Source: JABDMH01 sp050298535 (GTDB taxonomy: Bacteria; Bacteroidota; Bacteroidia; Chitinophagales; Saprospiraceae). From it: a DNA stretch of 64,000 nucleotides. Each line of letters begins with the position of its first letter. The stretch's first letter is position 1. The position numbers and the translations under genes are program-made. Location of the stretch: contig JBNKUI010000031.1 in the NCBI GenBank assembly GCA_050298535.1, positions 72,420-136,419 on the forward strand, read 5' to 3'. The notes below the pieces were generated by a model. It was not told the DNA's origin. It searched no databases and saw only the letters and a program-made list of their open reading frames with translations. Shown here piece after piece: positions 59,901-64,000 of the stretch.

Positions 59901-60213
59901 CATAACTCGCGTTACTCATGGAGCGCACATAAAAGACCTCGGTGGTATCTTGCTTGTTGTCTCTCTTAATAAATTCGCAAGACAGAAAAACGGCAATTAC
60001 CGCCTGCCCGATATTTAAAAGGAAAATACAAGCGTACGGTATATTAGAGGGTACGGCCCGATAAATCCAAGTTCGGTTTCCCACTTCCGAAATTTCCCCC
60101 ATATGAAATCCAAAGAGCATGAAAAGCGTCAATGCTGAGAAGATGCGAAAGAACCAACTTCGCAGTAGGATTTTTCGTTCGTATTTCGCTATGGTAAATA
60201 AAGTGGCAGGCAT
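56938..60213 (-). CDS. ABC permease / M1-peptidase-like / golvesin-like fusion
   Basis: 1091 residues. About 1-270 contain six to seven membrane helices of an ABC-2-type permease. About 300-800 resemble the M1 aminopeptidase architecture found in Bacteroidota ABC-permease/M1 fusions, but I find no HExxH zinc motif anywhere, so this part is probably non-catalytic. The last about 130 residues (PGQYEVYYHVYKDDSF ... GWTSLGDYTFSSDTITISL ... AIFADAIKLVK) match golvesin-type C-terminal beta domains, likely periplasmic binding modules. The gene is 36 bp after the ATPase and 20 bp before TolC. It probably works with the operon's stand-alone ATPase. Confidence 0.83.
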   Translation of the reverse strand: MPATLFTIAKYERKILLRSWFFRIFSALTLFMLFGFHMGEISEVGNRTWIYRAVPSNIPYACIFLLNIGQAVIAVFLSCEFIKRDNKQDTTEVFYVRSMSNASYVLGKFWSLLSIFFLVNVVALLLSLVFNALAKDTYIDWPAFLYYPLLISVPTLVFIIGLSSFIMSIIRNQALTFVLLIGYILSSIIYLKTSFNYLFDYMAFYMPMFHSQITGFGDWETIGTLRGMYMCFGLGFISISILLLKRLRQSWIHNTLSAICAVGFIGAAVYLGYHHLSRFETSMETPERMIALNNEYLAFAQLDINAHEILLTQAEDEIRVESRISGVSKTESDAFVFNLNPGLEVIRITADDQPVEFNRKLHLLFVKFDSIMPSGKDVHFNVTYAGRIDADALFIDVDPKHKYERPDEYLFDIGRRHVYLEPDFLLLTPEARWYLQSGVGYSTESASWFHKDFIDYTLSVETLPGLLPVSMGERHETAADHYTFELDHALPQLSLSIGNYKKLSLNVDSLEFSVYHIEGHDYFKDALADIRDTLPSIILERLRDFERRSDLKYPFEEFSIVEVPGDFKSYDRTWTSIHQNNQPGLLYFPEKGLFNRRNDFNGSVKRQRNWRNNRSKTPEEMQIMVLNQFLDQFYQFKNVETNSTIQGTVVNESINPYYQFVQFYEMCNNLESDKWPVLNRVFESYLRGVENEGPDWVRRNSGSTQNELANMVLQEKAFAEILNLQENKELIDNVIELKGETLFSLIEAKANAEQFRDFIGDLLVEFRFQNLPFDHFNERLQREFGVDLSDHMNKWFNEIQLSRYRFSTPIAETVFAGSKEMVRVGFQATNEGSTEGVIKATLTPGEDTENLLYLEPGQTKEVYYLTSEEPTGIRFNTLSSGNLPNQIEYSFDQIGKSNARNAVADESIIAEPLVLVNKGEIIVDNEDPNFDFTHFEEVSRLRKWLRPNEEEGFKYKGTRVWRPPLNWTATTSDEFFGDFIRSAFYIKAGDGSKVASWKIPLAEPGQYEVYYHVYKDDSFDWNRDTKGSYQFTIPHQNGTDRPTIELSRQSPAGWTSLGDYTFSSDTITISLTNETKLRAIFADAIKLVKMD

Positions 60214-60249
60214 CTTAATTTGTGTAAAGTCTTCAGCGACATACTGGCT

Positions 60250-61140
60250 TTACGCTTCAATCTTTTTTAAAGTGTGTTCAACGAAATAGACATAGGCATG
60301 CTCAAGATTGGGCTGTATAGGTTCGGCCTCATATCCGACCACCTCATCAGCCACTACGGTAATCTTCCATCCTTCTTTCATCATCACGGTTGCTACTACC
60401 TCATATTTTTGATTGACCTCCAGATACTCGCTTTCGGTGGCATAGATGGACCAGACATGTCCTTTTGCCTGCCGGATCAGTTCATCCGGGGGACCCGAAA
60501 AAGCGATCTGGCCCTTATTTAAGAGGGCCATATGTTCGCACATACTGGAAATGTCAGCCACAATATGCGTAGAAAGGATGATGCTGACGTCCTGCGACCC
60601 CAATCTGGCCAGCAGGTTACGAAATCGGATCCGCTCTTCCGGATCCAGACCCGTGGTAGGTTCATCCACAATGATGATCTTAGGATCATTGATCAATGCC
60701 TGAGCGATCCCTAGCCGGCGCTTCATGCCCCCGGAAAGTTTACTGGCTTTGCGACTCCGTACATCAAAAAGTCCCACGTCTTCCAATAATTGATCCACGG
60801 CTTCATTACGCTTGCGTCGGCTGTTCATACCGGCCAGTCGGGCGGCGTAATCTAGAAATTCGTAGGTCTTCAAATTGGAGAAAAAAGTAAAATCCTGCGG
60901 CAGATAGCCTAGCATACTCCGCACATAGGCTCTGTTTTTGGCAGCATCCCGCCCATTGACCAGTACTTGACCACTACTGGGTTTCATCAAAGTCACCAGG
61001 ATCCGAATCAAACTTGATTTCCCTGCACCATTGGGTCCCAGCAAGCCAAACATGCCTTCCTTGATCTCCAGGTTGACATCCTTCAAAGCCTGATTTCCGT
61101 TGGGATATTTCTTATGAAGACCTTGAATTGAAATATGCAT
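60250..61140 (-). CDS. ABC transporter ATPase (first gene of exporter operon)
   Basis: 296-residue cytoplasmic ATPase with a continuous N-terminal half (ISIQGLHKKYPNGNQALKDV), Walker A GPNGAGKSS, Q-loop LPQDF, signature LSGGMKRRLG, Walker B IIIVDEPTTGLDP and H-loop STHIV. A C-terminal extension of about 80 residues (AKGHVWSIYATESEYL ... YVYFVEHTLKKIEA) resembles that of the fusion protein's ABC domain. It provides the contiguous reference showing where the fusion's ABC domain is interrupted. It starts the operon; no strong promoter was found upstream. Confidence 0.93.
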   Translation of the reverse strand: MHISIQGLHKKYPNGNQALKDVNLEIKEGMFGLLGPNGAGKSSLIRILVTLMKPSSGQVLVNGRDAAKNRAYVRSMLGYLPQDFTFFSNLKTYEFLDYAARLAGMNSRRKRNEAVDQLLEDVGLFDVRSRKASKLSGGMKRRLGIAQALINDPKIIIVDEPTTGLDPEERIRFRNLLARLGSQDVSIILSTHIVADISSMCEHMALLNKGQIAFSGPPDELIRQAKGHVWSIYATESEYLEVNQKYEVVATVMMKEGWKITVVADEVVGYEAEPIQPNLEHAYVYFVEHTLKKIEA

Positions 61141-61323
61141 TGAGTGTAAAGAGTTTTTTCATTCTCAATTTAGGTGACTCTGAAAGAGATTAGAACATTG
61201 TAAGACTATTTTCCAACGTCTATTCGATAAGCATCCATGGTTGGACGACGGGGGAAGGATCGTGGTTACAGGTAGAGGACGGGAATGCTTACTCTAAACC
61301 AGCTAAAGCTTTTTAGAAACTTT

Positions 61324-61475
61324 GTTACGCTGAATTCATTCGGCGACCACCAGGTGTCTTACCATCCTGTACAAGAGACTGACAAATGTGACTCTCGCCA
61401 AATTTAGAGGTCTAAGAATCAGGTTCATATTCATGACGTAGAGTAATTTATCAATTTTGACCACGGGATATTTAT
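61324..61475. repeat. Inverted-repeat element D, left part
   Basis: GTTACGCTGAATTCATTCGG (61324 onward) and GACCACCAGG match the left end of elements B and C. The alignment fades after about 140 bases (CACGGGAT), and no right terminal repeat is found. Confidence 0.6.
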
Positions 61476-61539
61476 TCTACTCCCTTTATCTAATAAATTT
61501 TAGTACTCAAGATGCCTCCGGCGGCCAACTTTTTGCAGT

Positions 61540-61584
61540 CCCGATGATATCTATCGGGAGGGCAATCCCGATAATTATCGGGAT
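61540..61584. repeat. CCCGATA palindrome pair
   Basis: A near-palindrome CCCGATGATATCTATCGGG (61540-61558) and a perfect 20-base palindrome ATCCCGATAATTATCGGGAT (61565-61584). CCCGATANNTATCGGG palindromes are common in intergenic DNA of Bacteroidota and may be a site for a terminator, regulator or repeat family. Confidence 0.6.
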
Positions 61585-61896
61585 GCCTGCTGTCAGACTT
61601 GGACGGTCACACTAAATGTTTTTCCGCTATGCCCTATAAACTCCCGCATCAGAAGGTTTTGCTCTAATCTCGCTAGGTTTCTTTGTGGTCTCTGTTCATT
61701 CTGTACCTATATCCTGCTCATACAATATAGGCCATGGTCGCTCCTAAACATTAAGTGCGACACTCGCCCAATTCTGAAGGCGGGAAAAAACCTTAAATCC
61801 CGGACTTATCCCAGGACAATCTATACTCAAATTCTTAAACTCACTAAATTTGACAAGGGCCAGGATAAAATCATGCAGAAGCTCATTCAAAACGCT

Positions 61897-62102
61897 GTAA
61901 CGCCGAATTCATTCGGCGACCGCCAGGGCCTGAACCATCATATGAGAAAGACAGTCTCACTAACTATGCTGAAAAAACAAAGAGGTCTTTACCACGGGAT
62001 TCTGTTTCGGACGGCCTGATTAGAAAATGGAAGTCAAAGTCGAAAAAACTTCGGCGCGCTGTCGAGACTGACTACGTCTGCGCCGAATGAATTCGGCGTT
62101 AC
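61897..62102. repeat. 206-bp inverted-repeat element C
   Basis: Best preserved copy: left GTAACGCCGAATTCATT.. (61897-61918) and right ..GAATGAATTCGGCGTTAC (62081-62102) are perfect inverted repeats of 22 bases. The interior aligns with elements A and B (CGGGATTCTGTTTC, GAAAA). No coding capacity. Confidence 0.78.
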
Positions 62103-62275
62103 TTGGGTTCTGGCCTTGCTTTTCAATCTCTTACCTTCCGCACTTTAACCCACCTATCAAAAAGACAGTAATACAACCATCTAGGATTAGGGGTCCTTAT
62201 ACATGCGTTTGTTTCTTATTTTTAGAAAACACGAATCAACTCCAGCCTAATCTACTTAACACAATAAGCAACATA

Positions 62276-63193
62276 ATGAAATTATTAAAAATGGATTTCC
62301 CTCTTTCAATTTTCATAGGCATACTTCTGATGGGATCGATCGGCTGTGCAGAGGAATCGAAGGAAATAAAAATGGACAAGCTATTTGCCTGGTGCATTAT
62401 ACCCTATGATGCCAAAGAGAGAAACACCGAGGAACGTATGGCCATGCTCCAGAAGTTAGGGATCGAATCCTATGCCATTGATTGGCGTAATGAGCATCTG
62501 GATATACTCGCGGATGAAATAGTAGCGGCACGAGAAAATGACATCGATGTGGAAGCAATGTGGCTTTGGGTTGATAATACTAACCAGCCTGACTCTTTGA
62601 ATGAAACAAATGAACGCGTATTGGCAGCCGTAGATAGCACGGATATTGAAACCACTTTCTGGCTAGGTATTAACTCCAATTTCTTTGAGGGACTGTCCAC
62701 GAAAGCATCAATGGACAAATTGAAAAGATTGATTGCTTATCTGGATGACAGGGCGAAGGACCTGGATTGCAAACTGGCACTGTACAATCATGGCGATTGG
62801 TTTGGGGAGCCCGTCAATATGGTGAACGTACTCAGCCAGCTACCGGATAGAAATGTGGGCATCGTCTACAATTTTCACCATGCCCATCCACAACTCGAAG
62901 ATCTGGAGGCAAACATTACAGCGATGCTCCCCTACCTGGTGGCCGTCAACTTGAATGGAATGAACCCGGACGGACCTAAGATTCTTCCCATTGGAAAAGG
63001 ATCAGAAGAAAAGCAGATGATTGAGATGGTGCTCAATGCGGGTTTTACCGGTCCATTCGGTATTCTGGGACATGTAGGGGATCGAGATGTGGAGTTAGTG
63101 CTGCAAGAAAACCTGGATGGCCTTATAGACCTGGGGTTTATTGCAAACGATCTAGACACAAAGAATATCGAGACTCTACTTTTGCGCAAGTAA
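62276..63193 (+). CDS. TIM-barrel lipoprotein (sugar-phosphate isomerase/epimerase-like)
   Basis: About 305-residue lipoprotein. The signal MKLLKMDFPLSIFIGILLMGSIGC has a lipobox GSIGC. The mature part fits an AP-endonuclease-2/xylose-isomerase-type TIM barrel: alternating strands, KLALYNHGDWFGEP, VGIVYNFHHAHPQLEDLE, MLPYLVAVNLNGMN and a late FGILGHVGDRDVELVL. His/Asp/Glu residues at strand ends are suitable for metal binding. Such lipoproteins usually act on sugars or inositols, but substrate and activity are unknown. ATG 62276 begins the signal; the frame extends upstream into element C and is not used. Confidence 0.83.
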   Translation: MKLLKMDFPLSIFIGILLMGSIGCAEESKEIKMDKLFAWCIIPYDAKERNTEERMAMLQKLGIESYAIDWRNEHLDILADEIVAARENDIDVEAMWLWVDNTNQPDSLNETNERVLAAVDSTDIETTFWLGINSNFFEGLSTKASMDKLKRLIAYLDDRAKDLDCKLALYNHGDWFGEPVNMVNVLSQLPDRNVGIVYNFHHAHPQLEDLEANITAMLPYLVAVNLNGMNPDGPKILPIGKGSEEKQMIEMVLNAGFTGPFGILGHVGDRDVELVLQENLDGLIDLGFIANDLDTKNIETLLLRK

Positions 63194-63411
63194 GAAAAGT
63201 GCTATTTTTTGAGCACCAAACCGTCTCTTATGCGTCCTTCTCTTTCTACCTTCTTACATCATGTCATATATCGTAGATTGCTGCTTGTGTGTTCGGTAAG
63301 GGCGAATATCCGATGCCATGTGGCCATCACCATGCTTACAGCTATGGCGGGGAGATATAAAGGTGTAGATATATTACGTTATGTGTAACTAAGAATAGGA
63401 AAGAAGAACTG

Positions 63412-63831
63412 ATGTCACTACTATTCAAGATTGTATGGATATGCTGCTTGGTGTTTACGCTGTATATCATATTTCTCATGGTATTTATGGACTATATAGC
63501 TCAATCTTTCATAGACGGCCTAACCAAGGAATTTACAATTGTGAATTTTTGGCTTCCCAATTTGATTATTATTCTCCTGCTGGGAATCTATACAAAGGAA
63601 CTCTTCAAAGGATATAATCCTAAGAATAAGAATAGAAATATTTTATCACTTTTAGTTGTAACAATCTGTTCATTAGTTGTAATTACGACTCAACTTGAAT
63701 TCTATAAATGGATTTTTGAAGGGTCAACAGAGGATTGGTATCTTGTAATTCCTCTAATTCTTGTATCAACAAGCATGATTGGGTTATTGACTCATAGAAT
63801 TTCAAATCTAGATAATGCAAAGTACCAATAA
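63412..63831 (+). CDS. Small four-helix membrane protein
   Basis: 139-residue hydrophobic protein with four predicted helices (about 5-30, 45-62, 78-97, 108-127) and a polar C-terminus. No family recognised. ATG at 63412 is preceded by the purine-rich stretch AGGAAAGAAGA, which may serve as a ribosome-binding site. No adjacent gene on the same strand within the window. Confidence 0.65.
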   Translation: MSLLFKIVWICCLVFTLYIIFLMVFMDYIAQSFIDGLTKEFTIVNFWLPNLIIILLLGIYTKELFKGYNPKNKNRNILSLLVVTICSLVVITTQLEFYKWIFEGSTEDWYLVIPLILVSTSMIGLLTHRISNLDNAKYQ

Positions 63832-64000
63832 ATGGGCTTAGAGAATAAAATAAGCTACACATAACAATTAGTGACAAATGTCCTGTGGGTGCAGGGTCAG
63901 CCCACGGCATTTTCACTGCTGTTGTACTGAACACCTATGGGTGTCGTTGACCTTTAGCAGTATGTAATTTCAAAGTATGGAATAGTGGTTGGGTAATGGG
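63832..64000. other. Trailing stretch
   Basis: 169 bases after the last gene. It holds small inverted repeats (GTGGG..CCCAC at 63885-63905 and ACACC-TATG-GGTGT near 63930) that may act as a terminator. Nothing else supported. Confidence 0.35.

Larger units (their letters stand above)
61141..62275. other. Upstream region of exporter operon and repeat cluster
   Basis: About 1.1 kb without a supported gene. It holds a half element D (61324-61475), a pair of CCCGAT-type palindromes (61540-61584) and element C (61897-62102). The promoter of the exporter operon should lie near 61141-61250 on the minus strand; no good -7 box was seen. Confidence 0.55.

Noticed and set aside
1..64000. CRISPR array, tRNA, rRNA or intact insertion sequence
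   Set aside because: No regular spacer-repeat series, cloverleaf or transposase-like frame was found. The inverted-repeat elements have no coding capacity.

Overview
The window comes from a Bacteroidota chromosome. Its signs are a type IX secretion-style C-terminal sorting tail, a hybrid two-component/AraC regulator, a TonB-dependent receptor with a carboxypeptidase-like plug extension, a DUF5686 protein, an M61 peptidase, split AtuA genes, frequent TTG/GTG starts and few Shine-Dalgarno sites. Base composition is moderate. A family-level placement cannot be made from sequence alone. No tRNA, rRNA, CRISPR array or intact transposase is visible.

Layout. 0.4-3.3 kb: a TPR sensor kinase and a HIT hydrolase. 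3.3-6.3 kb (minus): a catabolic trio of CitMHS transporter, AtuA and AtuA-like small subunit. 6.4-13.3 kb: small enzymes and stress-type proteins (esterase, SRPBCC with an internal stop, DUF1801, ABM-like, secreted double cupin, MFS carrier, beta-lactamase-fold hydrolase). 13.3-19.5 kb (minus): a decayed duplication, a DUF4932 metalloprotease-like protein, an MmcQ/YjbR protein and a large beta-helix T9SS cargo. 19.8-21.4 kb: a patatin. 21.6-30.7 kb: a regulator-receptor-lyase locus with three tandem small outer-membrane paralogs (the middle one frameshifted), a TonB receptor and a heparinase II/III lyase. Two intergenic copies of a spaced direct repeat (TGTTACA..TGRTACA, 21 bp apart) lie just upstream of the first and third paralog, and a third copy lies behind the regulator gene. 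31-38.7 kb: two hydrolases, DUF5686 and small secreted proteins. 37.5-41 kb and 61-62 kb: repeat-rich gene-poor DNA with 206-bp inverted-repeat elements. 41-45.5 kb: a membrane redox-type nucleotidyl cyclase, a broken MBL hydrolase and an M61 peptidase. 45.8-61.1 kb (minus): a tightly packed seven-gene exporter operon. 62.3-63.8 kb: a TIM-barrel lipoprotein and a small membrane protein.

The most unusual content is the 45.8-61.1 kb operon. It combines an ABC ATPase, an ABC permease fused to a metal-motif-lacking M1-peptidase-like domain and a golvesin-like C-terminus, a TolC-type outer-membrane factor, a lipidated membrane-fusion protein, an RND permease, a second RND permease fused at its C-terminus to an ABC nucleotide-binding domain, and a final ABC-2 type permease. 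In the fusion protein the ABC domain is itself interrupted, between its first strand and Walker A, by about 170 residues with several membrane helices. I interpret this as a composite ABC/RND efflux or envelope-lipid export machine. Substrate and stoichiometry are unknown.

The second unusual locus is the HTCS-type regulator with its repeated sites and paralog family, which resembles a polysaccharide-utilisation locus without SusD. Several genes are broken (SRPBCC, middle paralog, MBL, T9SS tail, cyclase start), so either the region is decaying or some indels are assembly errors.
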